Part shown: positions 17,103 to 25,352 of the stretch, in pieces
How the letters are laid out: the number at the start of each line of letters is the position of its first letter
Position numbering within the stretch: position 1 is the stretch's first letter
NCBI RefSeq assembly: GCF_000378345.1
Contig: NZ_KB899546.1
Coordinates: 530,523 to 594,522, forward strand
Source: Hirschia maritima DSM 19733
GTDB taxonomy: Bacteria; Pseudomonadota; Alphaproteobacteria; Caulobacterales; Hyphomonadaceae
Length of the DNA: 64,000 nucleotides
Direction: 5' to 3'
Program-made: the position numbers and the translations under genes
The notes under the pieces: generated by a model
Told to the model about the DNA's origin: nothing
Database searches by the model: none
Seen by the model: only the letters and a program-made list of their open reading frames with translations

Positions 17103-18506
17103 TTAAAAATGAAATATCAGGGCTGAATACCCAAAGAGGGTTTGATCTTCATCAGATGCATTGGGAGCATTTTTTGCAAAGTTGCCCTTCAGGAAGAGAG
17201 AGGCACCCAAATCCAGACGCAAACTTTCAGGAACAACCCAATACCGCGCGCGACCGTCAAGTGTGTGGCCAATGAAGTTGCCTGATTGACCTGTTACATC
17301 TCTTTGCTTGGCGATCACCCAACTGTCTGTGTCTGAAGCAAGGAAAGCTGCTGAATAGGCAAGGCGTGCATCCCACCGATCATTGGGTTTTACCTGAATG
17401 CGCGCACCGGGTGCGGATAGGTTTGCCGGGGTGAGGGGGCCATGAATGGAAGTGTTGTTTAAATCAGTCCGGCGTGATCCAAAGAGACGCTCATATTGGT
17501 CAAACTTATTATCATTTGGGTCATCATCACCTGAAGCATAGTAATACTCTAATGCTAGGCGCGGCTTCCAAGGCGCATCGAATGTATATCCGACAGCTGA
17601 GAATAACATTTGGGCATCTACATCAAGGTCTGTTGTGTCTGAGGACAATGAGGTGGCTCGACGTGATCCGGTACGCCAAACGCCTTCTATATCCATATCC
17701 CATTGGTTTGCTTTAGGTTTACGATACAATCTAAACCCAGGGCCTACATAATCTCGATTTGGTGTGGCTGTTATTTCATTGTCTTCTTCATTGAGACCGT
17801 AAACAAAGATTTCTCCCCACACATCGCTGGCGATTGAAGGGATGAAATCTGCACGCCTATAATGAACACCCCAAATCCTACGATCCCATTCTTCACTGTC
17901 ACCAGATAAAGCATTGTCATTTAGGTCGTTGGCTTTGTCGGCGGGGTTGCGATCAATAGGGACGACATAGGCTAAGTGCAGTTCATCACCGCGTTCATTT
18001 TTAGAGATAGCGTGAACACCGGTATAGGCTTTGATCACATTTGCAAAAGAGACGCGTTCAATCTGGCGCTTGGAACCAATGCTAACAGTTTGACGCCCAA
18101 GCTTGATATCCATTTCCGAGCCAGCGCCCAGCAATCCGGGTGTCTGGAATTGGGCGTAGAGCTGCAGAATGTCGAGTGGGTTAGTGATGGAGTTTGAGTT
18201 CGGGGAATCTTTGTCATCCAAATATGTACGGCTATCTTGCAGTTCTAAGCCGAATATAATGGGGCCTGTGTCCAGTTTTGCATGTACTAGCGTTCGAAAG
18301 AGTAGCATCTGATCGCTACCAGAACCTCCGGCCCTGAACTGTCCATCCAGTGTTTCATAGCGCGCACGAGTTTCGCCGCTAATGCTGAAATTATCAGGTA
18401 GATAATTGTTAAACCGGAAAGGGGCTTCTGCTTGAGCATGAGAAGTAAAACTGCAGGAAAGCAAGAAACAGCCAAGGCTGGCTTTTGCCCATTTTTGAAC
18501 ACTCAT
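17103..18506 (-). CDS. AlgE-like outer membrane beta-barrel (alginate export family)
   Basis: 467 residues with a signal peptide (LGCFLLSCSFTSHAQA), then FNNYLPDNFSISGETRARYETLDGQFRAG, the usual opening strand of alginate-export family porins. Many alternating hydrophobic strands follow (KLGRQTVSIGSKRQIER, PRLALEYYYASGDDDPNDNKFDQYERLFG), and the C-terminus ends in aromatic FGYSALIFHF, a proper Omp signal. Most relatives in organisms without alginate genes are general or unknown-substrate porins; no polysaccharide genes are adjacent here, so I do not assign a substrate. Confidence 0.85.
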   Translation of the reverse strand: MSVQKWAKASLGCFLLSCSFTSHAQAEAPFRFNNYLPDNFSISGETRARYETLDGQFRAGGSGSDQMLLFRTLVHAKLDTGPIIFGLELQDSRTYLDDKDSPNSNSITNPLDILQLYAQFQTPGLLGAGSEMDIKLGRQTVSIGSKRQIERVSFANVIKAYTGVHAISKNERGDELHLAYVVPIDRNPADKANDLNDNALSGDSEEWDRRIWGVHYRRADFIPSIASDVWGEIFVYGLNEEDNEITATPNRDYVGPGFRLYRKPKANQWDMDIEGVWRTGSRRATSLSSDTTDLDVDAQMLFSAVGYTFDAPWKPRLALEYYYASGDDDPNDNKFDQYERLFGSRRTDLNNTSIHGPLTPANLSAPGARIQVKPNDRWDARLAYSAAFLASDTDSWVIAKQRDVTGQSGNFIGHTLDGRARYWVVPESLRLDLGASLFLKGNFAKNAPNASDEDQTLFGYSALIFHF

Positions 18507-18580
18507 ACGCAGACTCCGTTTATCCAGTTCTGGATTTCTGCGCCTTATTTCATAAATACACGAAATAGGAAAGTATGTTT

Positions 18581-19981
18581 TTAATGATTGAAGGGTTCTG
18601 GTAAAATCAAGGCAGCTGGATCAGCATTGGGATCACCACGTGACGGTGTAGGTTTGCGGCCGTATCGGTCCAATCCAAACCAATATTGTCCGACATGTTC
18701 GCCAATAGTTTGAAGACGGTTCATGTTCGTAGTGGCTGAGTTTTCAAGGGCTCGTAACGAAGACAGAAGCCCGTCAGCTCCTTTGCGCTCAAAGCTTCCT
18801 AAAAAATCTTCGCTATTGAATAAGTCGCTTCCTAGAAGTTCTTTTAGCGCAGCTTCATCCAAATCAACGTCGATCCGTTGAAAGTGGAGAAGGGCATCAT
18901 TCATAATCCCAAGATCATCCATGTCTCCGAGTTCAGAATTGATCTTTATCGGAAAAGCTGGATCTGACATGGCTTGCAGCCAAGTGAGGCCGTTTGTGGA
19001 TGTGTCCGGGATCATTCCGCGTAAAGCGTCAATAGCTTTTAAACCTGCCATTTTTCCTTTGAAATCTTTTACGCTGAAAGTGGGACGGAAGGCACCTGTT
19101 CCCAATGATAGGACTGAAATGTTTTCAGGGCCCGTTTTCCATCCAAATCCGAAAGGAGACTTGGGTTCGCCATCCCATGTTGGCCAAGGTTTGGCATTGT
19201 CTCGCCATTTGGATGTCGCGACTAAAAATGCCTGCATGGCTGGATTGTTATGAGGGCTAACGCCGCCATCAAAGAACAATCCTTTTTCTTCTGACGAAAT
19301 TTGTTTTTCAACCGGACTTAAGAAAAACGGGGCAGATGCAGATGCCTGCACCACTTCTTGAAGTATGTAATCTCTATTGGCTTTGTACTCTGGCCCAGGA
19401 CCACCATTTGCGTTGTAATATCCATGCCAGTGCGGCGAATTCCATTGCCAGTATTTGGATTTCGGGTTGTTTGTTAAAATCCACGGGCTACCTTTATCAA
19501 TTCGTTTAGAGCAAATCATCAGGCCGGTTTGCAGATGAGGGGAACCCAACAATAATGGTTGGCGTGGATCTTCCCCTTTGCTGATCAGGAAATCTGCAAA
19601 GCATTTATTGATGACTTTCGTGAGGTTTTTAGAATCAAATTTGGGCACCATACCAATGATGCCGTGTCGTTTTTCTCCAAATACATCACTGGCCAGTGTG
19701 CGATAGAGGGCTTTGATCTCGCTGACTTTGTAACCGAGCGCTAATAATGTGGCCATAATACCGCCAGTGGATGTTCCGGCGATGAGATCAAAATAGTGGC
19801 AAAGCCTGAAATTAGCTTGGTCTGAAGCCGGTAAACGAGAAGCAAGTTTAGCTTCTATTTGTTCAAGTATTCCGCAGGTAAGGATACCTCTGACACCGCC
19901 GCCATCAAGCGCAAGAATGCGTTTGGGGCCTTCGCCAAATAGGTGTTCATCCAGGCTTTTGGGTTGTAAGGCACGTGTCAT
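18581..19981 (-). CDS. Patatin-like phospholipase
   Basis: 466 residues. Catalytic features: oxyanion loop DGGGVRG (residues 26-32), nucleophile elbow GTSTGG with Ser71, and FFDGGVSPHNNP with the dyad Asp near residue 237. Patatins hydrolyse acyl chains of membrane lipids. Related domains act as effectors in CBASS defence, but no cyclase or nucleotide-sensing neighbour is present, so a stand-alone lipase is more likely. No signal peptide is visible, which implies a cytoplasmic or peripheral membrane enzyme. Confidence 0.85.
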   Translation of the reverse strand: MTRALQPKSLDEHLFGEGPKRILALDGGGVRGILTCGILEQIEAKLASRLPASDQANFRLCHYFDLIAGTSTGGIMATLLALGYKVSEIKALYRTLASDVFGEKRHGIIGMVPKFDSKNLTKVINKCFADFLISKGEDPRQPLLLGSPHLQTGLMICSKRIDKGSPWILTNNPKSKYWQWNSPHWHGYYNANGGPGPEYKANRDYILQEVVQASASAPFFLSPVEKQISSEEKGLFFDGGVSPHNNPAMQAFLVATSKWRDNAKPWPTWDGEPKSPFGFGWKTGPENISVLSLGTGAFRPTFSVKDFKGKMAGLKAIDALRGMIPDTSTNGLTWLQAMSDPAFPIKINSELGDMDDLGIMNDALLHFQRIDVDLDEAALKELLGSDLFNSEDFLGSFERKGADGLLSSLRALENSATTNMNRLQTIGEHVGQYWFGLDRYGRKPTPSRGDPNADPAALILPEPFNH

Positions 19982-20084
19982 GGCGTTTCCCTCGCAAGAC
20001 TAGGCTAGAGAAATTATGGCAGTGTCTTATGAGGTGAGCAACCGAATTTTGATTGGAAACTGGTTGTTCGGTCTCGTAGAGCGG

Positions 20085-20342
20085 TCAGGTCGAGTTGCCT
20101 TTGCGCTTATTGCAATCTGCATGGACAAGCTGAAGATTGCTTAGCTCGTCTTTTCCATTCTTTGATATCGGCCAGATATGGTCAAACGTTGGCCGTAACT
20201 TTTTCCATACATTACTATGAGGCGTCTTAAACCTCGTTCTAGGCATTGCTTCACCACACAATGCACATTTGCCGCTCTGAGACGCCCATAATTCTTGGAA
20301 CCATGCAGAAGGTAAGGGGTGCCTATGTGTGGTGTTTGCCAA
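20085..20342 (-). CDS. Small HNH endonuclease
   Basis: The motif set is complete: KCALCG and HADCNKRKGN (zinc Cys pairs), with RPTFDHIWPISKNGKDELSNLQLVHADCN as the beta-beta-alpha metal core (Asp-His, Asn, His). The frame is open back to ATG 20420, but that stretch encodes the end of FolD in another frame; I place the start at TTG 20342, just after the folD stop, without a clear ribosome site. About 85 residues. It may be co-transcribed with folD. The role is unknown: small HNH proteins occur as homing, phage or repair nucleases. Confidence 0.7.
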   Translation of the reverse strand: MANTTHRHPLPSAWFQELWASQSGKCALCGEAMPRTRFKTPHSNVWKKLRPTFDHIWPISKNGKDELSNLQLVHADCNKRKGNST

Positions 20343-20344
20343 TG

Positions 20345-21235
20345 CTATGCTGTTAGCACGGCAGGTGTGTTCCACCCACGACGCGCACAGGCAGCTAATA
20401 CTGTGTTTTGTAGCAGGCATGCAATTGTCATTGGGCCGACACCACCGGGCACTGGTGTGATGTGTTCGGCTTTTGCTTCACAACTTTCAAATTCAGCATC
20501 ACCTACGAGGCGGGTTTTTCCTTCACCACGTTCTGGCGCATCAATGCGGTTGATACCAACATCAATGACAGTCGCGCCGGGGCGGACAAAATCGCCTGTA
20601 ATCATTTGTGGACGACCAACAGCAGGAACCAGAATGTCTGCCTCGCGACAAACCGCTGCTAGGTCTTTTGTGCGAGAGTGAGCGATTGTAACTGTGCAGT
20701 TTTCGGCAAGGAAGAGCAGGGCGGCTGGTTTACCAACTAGAATTGAGCGGCCAATGATAACTACATTTTTGCCTGAGAGGTCATTTCCAAGAGCTCGCTT
20801 AGCGAGAATTACACATCCACTTGGCGTGCATGGACGCAGACCAGGCTTACCTAGAACAAGGCGACCTGCAGATGCTTCTGTCAGGCCATCAACATCTTTG
20901 TCAGGACTGATTTTTTCAATTGCAGCATCAGAATCCAAACCTTTAGGAAGTGGTAGCTGTAGCAAGATACCATCAACTTCTGGATCATTGTTCAGTGCTG
21001 CTATCTCGTTTTCAACTTGCTCTTGCGTGGCATCAGCTGGAAGTAGGCGGTGTAGGGACCGCATGCCAGCTTCTTCGGTTTGTTTAACTTTCGAGTTTAC
21101 ATAGACCTGACTAGCAGGATCTTCACCAACTAGAATAACCGCTAAAGTTGGTTGGGAGGGTAGCTCTGCAACTGCTTTGGCTACGTTTGCTCGTACATCA
21201 GCCGCAATAGCTTTTCCATCAATTCTAGTTGCCAT
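20345..21235 (-). CDS. folD: Bifunctional methylene-THF dehydrogenase / methenyl-THF cyclohydrolase
   Basis: Start at ATG 21235 with GGAGG 5 bases before; the longer frame upstream overlaps the DUF167 gene. 296 residues. Conserved blocks: [14 protein letters not shown] (catalytic Lys), [42 protein letters not shown] and the C-terminal [21 protein letters not shown]. The enzyme interconverts one-carbon folates in the cytoplasm, in the same pathway as the cyclo-ligase encoded 6 kb away. It overlaps the DUF167 gene by 11 bp. Confidence 0.95.
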   Translation of the reverse strand: MATRIDGKAIAADVRANVAKAVAELPSQPTLAVILVGEDPASQVYVNSKVKQTEEAGMRSLHRLLPADATQEQVENEIAALNNDPEVDGILLQLPLPKGLDSDAAIEKISPDKDVDGLTEASAGRLVLGKPGLRPCTPSGCVILAKRALGNDLSGKNVVIIGRSILVGKPAALLFLAENCTVTIAHSRTKDLAAVCREADILVPAVGRPQMITGDFVRPGATVIDVGINRIDAPERGEGKTRLVGDAEFESCEAKAEHITPVPGGVGPMTIACLLQNTVLAACARRGWNTPAVLTA

Positions 21236-21542
21236 TTGAGCCTCCATAAATGTCTTGAAGTCGATTGGTAAAACTTGCACCATCGCTAATACGTATGGTC
21301 TTTAACCGATCTGTAGCGCCTTTGACCACAGCTAGTTTGGATTTAGGAATGTCAAAGTGTCGCGAGAGTAGGGTTTCTACAGCTTTATTGGCTTTTCCTT
21401 TGTCCGGAATAGCTCGCACCCTGACTTTTAAATGAAATCGGCCAGTGGAATCCTGTTCAGGTTTCTCGACCGCATCTTTGGAAGCTTTCGGAGTAACACG
21501 CACGACGAGATACAGATCATCATCGTGCGTTTTCCAAAACAT
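21225..21542 (-). CDS. DUF167 / YggU family protein
   Basis: About 105 residues with the family signature [12 protein letters not shown] at the start and [43 protein letters not shown] in the middle. The biochemical role of YggU is not known. A gene order yggT-yggU is conserved in many bacteria and is kept here, with YggT 13 bp upstream and folD overlapping downstream. The start could also be GTG 21548. Confidence 0.9.
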   Translation of the reverse strand: MFWKTHDDDLYLVVRVTPKASKDAVEKPEQDSTGRFHLKVRVRAIPDKGKANKAVETLLSRHFDIPKSKLAVVKGATDRLKTIRISDGASFTNRLQDIYGGSNGN

Positions 21543-21555
21543 GGTCACGAAGAGG

Positions 21556-21858
21556 CTATATACCCATTCTAATGACCATTGGGTATAAGTAGATAATGAT
21601 GATTTGTTGAACGAAATAGATTCCGAAAATTAGCACAATAAAAGATAGATCAAGACCACCTAGAGGGGGCACGAAACGACGTATGGGTTTCGTAAGTGGA
21701 TCAGAGATGCTGTGCGTAATACGGTAAACTGTAGCAACGAACTGATTGTTTGTGTTCACTACCCCAAATGCGATGAGCCATGAAAGAATAGCTTGAGCAA
21801 TTAATACCCAGACCAATAGTTGTAGTGCCATTAGAACGACATTGAGCACTGCTTGCAT
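21556..21858 (-). CDS. YggT family membrane protein
   Basis: Start at ATG 21858 with GAGGAG 8 bases before. 100 residues with two membrane segments (LNVVLMALQLLVWVLIAQAILSWLIAF and LSFIVLIFGIYFVQQIIIIYL) and the family core SDPLTKPIRRFVPPLGGLDLSFIV. YggT proteins are linked to osmotic tolerance and, in cyanobacteria, to cell organisation; the molecular role is unclear. First gene of the yggT-yggU-folD unit. Confidence 0.9.
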   Translation of the reverse strand: MQAVLNVVLMALQLLVWVLIAQAILSWLIAFGVVNTNNQFVATVYRITHSISDPLTKPIRRFVPPLGGLDLSFIVLIFGIYFVQQIIIIYLYPMVIRMGI

Positions 21859-22048
21859 GTTTTGCTTCTCCTCGGGAAAATGATTTGCAACGAGTAAAGC
21901 ACAAATCATTCCAAATTCATTTAATACTTCACTAAAGGCCTATTGGGGACGATTACAAGAGAAGATGACCTGTTTTGATCTAACATTGTCATATTTTAGT
22001 CTCGGTTAAGTAAGGAGTGCTTAAGTCTGTTGGGGTAGTTTGTGATGC

Positions 22049-22507
22049 ATGAGACATTTATCTACACGACTTGCTTCATTTGCTGCTTTGATTGTGCTGG
22101 CGTTGGCTGGCTCAATGGCACACGCTGCGCCTCCGGCGAAAAAGCCATCAGCTGGACAGATTGACTCATCTGCCAAAAAGATATCTGGTTCTCAAGATTA
22201 TGTGCCATTTTTTGGTATCAGAGCATCAGTCACTTCTGGTTTTTCGGTCGCCGGCTTTATGGCGGTAGATGCGGGCTTGCATATCGAAAAATCTAAAATC
22301 CGAAAGCATGTGGAAGTAATTCGTCCACGTATAATGGATAATTTGCGAATGGCAGTAACAGGATATGCGAATGGCCCTTATCGGGAAGGCGCAGTGCCGG
22401 ATCTCGATATTTTGCGTGCTAGAATGCAAAGGTCTGTCGATAAACAATTAGGGAAGGGGGCATCAAAAGTCGTGCTGGCCTCTGTGATTGTATTTAACAA
22501 AGACTGA
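22049..22507 (+). CDS. Exported FliL-like protein
   Basis: 152 residues with a signal peptide (FAALIVLALAGSMAHA, cleavage after AHA). The mature part follows the FliL C-terminal pattern: a beta-strand, then IRKHVEVIRPRIMDNLRMAVTGYANGPYREG...DILRARMQRSVDKQLGKGASKVVLASVIVF. FliL supports the flagellar stator, but here the membrane anchor is replaced by a cleavable leader, so it may act in the periplasm. No flagellar gene is adjacent. Homology is judged by pattern only. Confidence 0.65.
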   Translation: MRHLSTRLASFAALIVLALAGSMAHAAPPAKKPSAGQIDSSAKKISGSQDYVPFFGIRASVTSGFSVAGFMAVDAGLHIEKSKIRKHVEVIRPRIMDNLRMAVTGYANGPYREGAVPDLDILRARMQRSVDKQLGKGASKVVLASVIVFNKD

Positions 22508-22532
22508 TCTTCAATTGATTTTTTAGAATATA

Positions 22533-22564
22533 AAAAAGCCCTACCGTTTCTGGCAGGGCTTTTT
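22533..22564. terminator. Bidirectional terminator between the FliL-like gene and bioB
   Basis: AAAAAGCCCT (22533-22542) and AGGGCTTTTT (22555-22564) form a perfect 10-bp stem around a 12-base loop, with A and T runs on either side, so it can end both convergent transcripts. Confidence 0.9.
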
Positions 22565-22586
22565 CTATTTTGATGTTCTCAAATTC

Positions 22587-23618
22587 TTATTCAGCAGCCG
22601 GAGCAGTAACAGGCGGTTGAACTGAACACGCAGAAGGCGGTTTATCAGCAATAGTGCCTTGCTCCACACCCATGGCAGCGAGGAGCATATCATCTTCACT
22701 CATTTCTGGGTTGTCTGCTGTCAGAAGCTTGTTGCCCACGAAGATAGAGTTTGCACCCGCAAGTATACAGAGCATTTGCCCTTCAGAAGTCATAGCTTCA
22801 CGTCCCGCTGATAGGCGAACCCAACTGCGAGGGAATATGATACGCGCTGTGGCAATTGCTCTAACGAGTTCAACAATTTCAAGCGGTTTTGATTTTGTAG
22901 CTTCGCCAAGTGGAGTTCCCTCAACGGGTACAAGCATGTTGATTGGAACACTTTCTGGGTGGGGTGTCAGTTGAGCTAACTCATGCAGAAGGCCGACACG
23001 GTCTTCACGTCCTTCACCCATGCCAAGAATACCACCGACACAAAGGTTTAGACCAGCATTGCGCGCTTTGCCTAGTGTTTCGATACGATCTTCATATGTA
23101 CGTGTTGTGACGACACTTTCGTAATATTCGCGAGATGTATCAAGGTTGTGGTTGTAATAATCTAACCCTGCATCAGCCAATGCTTCTGCTTGACCTTCTT
23201 TAAGCATACCAAGAGTCACACATGTTTCCATGCCTTCGTCTTTTACCGCCTCAATCATAGAGCAAACTTTTGGAAGGTCGCGATCTTTAAGAGAACGCCA
23301 AGCTGCTCCCATACAGAAACGGTCTGCACCATTTTCTTTCGCTTTGCGGGCTTCGGCAACAACTGCATCTACATCCATAAGCTTAGATGCAGGAATGCCT
23401 GTATCAAAGTGTGATGATTGAGAACAGTAACCGCAGTTTTCTGCACATCCACCTGTTTTAATTGATAGGAGTTGAGATTTCTGCATGCGGCCCTTCGGCC
23501 AATTTGCTTTGCGAACCTGTTGAGCTTGTAAGAAAAGGTCAGGCAGCGGCAATTCATAGATTGCTGCAATCTCTTCCTTTGTCCAATCCTGGCGTGGCTC
23601 TAGGTTTGGCGTGCTCAT
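22587..23618 (-). CDS. bioB: Biotin synthase
   Basis: 343 residues. The radical-SAM motif CAENCGYCSQSS (CxxxCxxC) is near residue 57, and the second cluster's ligands occur in ETCVTLG and LCVGGI, with Arg in RIIFPRSWVRLSAGRE. The enzyme inserts sulfur into dethiobiotin using two iron-sulfur clusters. No other biotin genes are next to it. Its C-terminal extension after EQGTIADKPPSAC is short and variable. The convergent terminator ends the transcript. Confidence 0.95.
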   Translation of the reverse strand: MSTPNLEPRQDWTKEEIAAIYELPLPDLFLQAQQVRKANWPKGRMQKSQLLSIKTGGCAENCGYCSQSSHFDTGIPASKLMDVDAVVAEARKAKENGADRFCMGAAWRSLKDRDLPKVCSMIEAVKDEGMETCVTLGMLKEGQAEALADAGLDYYNHNLDTSREYYESVVTTRTYEDRIETLGKARNAGLNLCVGGILGMGEGREDRVGLLHELAQLTPHPESVPINMLVPVEGTPLGEATKSKPLEIVELVRAIATARIIFPRSWVRLSAGREAMTSEGQMLCILAGANSIFVGNKLLTADNPEMSEDDMLLAAMGVEQGTIADKPPSACSVQPPVTAPAAE

Positions 23619-23919
23619 ATAATACTCCCGATATCCCGTTTATCTTTTCTGTTGTTAGGACATAACCTGACAAAGGTCAGACTGCAAATATCTTATTAGT
23701 GTAATCGACTAAACTATTGTTGAGATACTAATTTTACGAAAAAACTTATTCCTAATGCGTTATCCATATCCCAATAAGATAAGTGTTTAATTCACCAAAA
23801 TTAGAGAATTAGCGACTAGGATACAAATATTCTGGTGGCATCGAATTTGCTGCAATTAGGAGAAATTCGCGATTTGGGCGAAAATGGTGGCTTATTCGGT
23901 AACTTGATTGGGGTTTAGA
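23619..23919. other. Divergent promoter region between bioB and the repeat protein gene
   Basis: About 300 AT-rich bases with no open frame that I trust. It must hold the promoters of bioB (leftward) and of the peptidoglycan-binding repeat protein (rightward). I see no clear biotin-regulator operator. Confidence 0.4.
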
Positions 23920-25263
23920 ATGAAGAAGAATTTATTAGCAGCAGCAGCGATTGTTGTTGGTTTTGCAGGCACAGCGCACGCTGGTGGTCCAAATGCTTTT
24001 AACCCAGCGGGTGCTTTGCCGGATGCACAGGCAGGGCAATGTTTTGCACGCATAACACTACCGGCGGTCTACGACACTGTGCCAGAGACGGTTGTCGTTA
24101 AAGAGGCATTTGAACGCTTGGCGATCAATGAAACGCAATTTGGTCCATCCTCTAGAGATGTTCAGGTGAAGGATGAAGGGGTGCGCTATCAAGTGCGCCA
24201 GCCTGTTTATGAAACAGTTACAGAGCAAGTATTGGTAAAGCCTGCTCATGAACGCTTGGAAGTTATTCCAGCTCGATTTGAAACTGTCACTGAAACAATC
24301 ATTATTGAAGAAGCGCGCAAGGTTTGGAAAGCAGGGGCCACGCATTCTTCTCACCGCCGCGTGGATGAACAAACAGGACAGGTCTATTGTCTTGTTGACG
24401 TTCCAGCAAAAACGAAAACAGTTTCTCGCCGCGTGTTGGTCGAGCCAGAACGCATTGAACGTGTGCCAGTTGAAGCTCAATATGTGACAGTTCAAAAGCA
24501 AGTGTTGGTTGATCGGGGTGGTGTCACTGAAACACCGACAGAGGCCGAATATAAAACAGTTGCCACGCAGGAAATTTTGAATTCTGCGCACACAACATCT
24601 TCTGTCACACCAGCACAAACAAAAGTGGTGGAACGTACTGTTCTGCGTACACCTGAGCGTTTTGAATGGGTGGAAGTATTGTGTGACACGAATGCACAAA
24701 CATCTTCTATCACTGATTTGCAATCAGCTCTGAGAGACCGAGGATATTATAATGGTCCGATCGATGGCATTATTGGTCCACAAACCGAATTGGCTGTTCG
24801 TAAATTCCAAGAATCAAATGGATTGCCTCACCAAGGTTTTGTGACAATGGAAACATTGCGCATGTTGGGATTGGCTTCTTCTCCATCAGTTGATCGTTAC
24901 AGTTCGCACACGTCCACGTCGAATTATGCTGAAGGTCATTCATACCGTTCAGAAGTTTCCACGCACTCCACGTCATCAGCTTACTCAAGCAATGAAGTGA
25001 TGATGGAAGAGGGTGTCGCGGTTCGCCACAATGCTTATCAATCTCCAGTACGAGAAGTGTTGCATGAGACTGAGACAGTAGATCGTGCAGCAAGCATGGC
25101 GAATGATTTTGAAGCTTATGCATCTGAAATTGCAGGAAATGGAGTTGCTCATCAGCAGGAGGTAGCCCCGCAAGAGGTAGCTCCATTAACGACGCAGACA
25201 ACTTTTGAGCGCCCTCAACAGTATTCTGTGCGCAACCGTTTGGATTGGGATGCTAAGAAGTAA
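23920..25263 (+). CDS. Exported repeat protein with peptidoglycan-binding domain
   Basis: Start at ATG 23920; the leader MKKNLLAAAAIVVGFAGTAHA has an AHA cleavage site. The mature protein has four to six degenerate repeats (about residues 40-245) of the type Y-x-T-V-x-E-x-V-L-V-x-P-A-x-E-R: YDTVPETVVVKEAFERL, YETVTEQVLVKPAHERL, FETVTETIIIEEA, TKTVSRRVLVEPERIER. A PG_binding_1 domain follows (LQSALRDRGYYNGPIDG to LRMLGL), then a Ser/Thr/His-rich tail. It is probably a cell-wall-associated structural protein of the periplasm; the exact role is unknown. Confidence 0.8.
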   Translation: MKKNLLAAAAIVVGFAGTAHAGGPNAFNPAGALPDAQAGQCFARITLPAVYDTVPETVVVKEAFERLAINETQFGPSSRDVQVKDEGVRYQVRQPVYETVTEQVLVKPAHERLEVIPARFETVTETIIIEEARKVWKAGATHSSHRRVDEQTGQVYCLVDVPAKTKTVSRRVLVEPERIERVPVEAQYVTVQKQVLVDRGGVTETPTEAEYKTVATQEILNSAHTTSSVTPAQTKVVERTVLRTPERFEWVEVLCDTNAQTSSITDLQSALRDRGYYNGPIDGIIGPQTELAVRKFQESNGLPHQGFVTMETLRMLGLASSPSVDRYSSHTSTSNYAEGHSYRSEVSTHSTSSAYSSNEVMMEEGVAVRHNAYQSPVREVLHETETVDRAASMANDFEAYASEIAGNGVAHQQEVAPQEVAPLTTQTTFERPQQYSVRNRLDWDAKK

Positions 25264-25291
25264 TCCAAATTCTTCAAACTGAGAATAAAAG

Positions 25292-25328
25292 AAAAGCCGT
25301 GCTGATTATAACCAGCACGGCTTTTTTT
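25292..25328. terminator. Bidirectional terminator
   Basis: AAAAGCCGTGCTG (25292-25304) and CAGCACGGCTTTT (25313-25325) pair perfectly over 13 bp with an 8-base loop and a run of seven T. It separates the repeat protein gene from the convergent symporter gene. Confidence 0.92.
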
Positions 25329-25352
25329 GATCTAAATCAGTTTTAAAACCGA

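Noticed and set aside
18581..19981. CBASS defence effector (patatin)
   Set aside because: No CD-NTase, Cap2/Cap3 or other signalling gene lies nearby; neighbours are a porin and folate genes.
24058..24723. 221-codon antisense frame
   Set aside because: It is the shadow of the repetitive exported protein; Cys- and Phe-rich text without a family or ribosome site.
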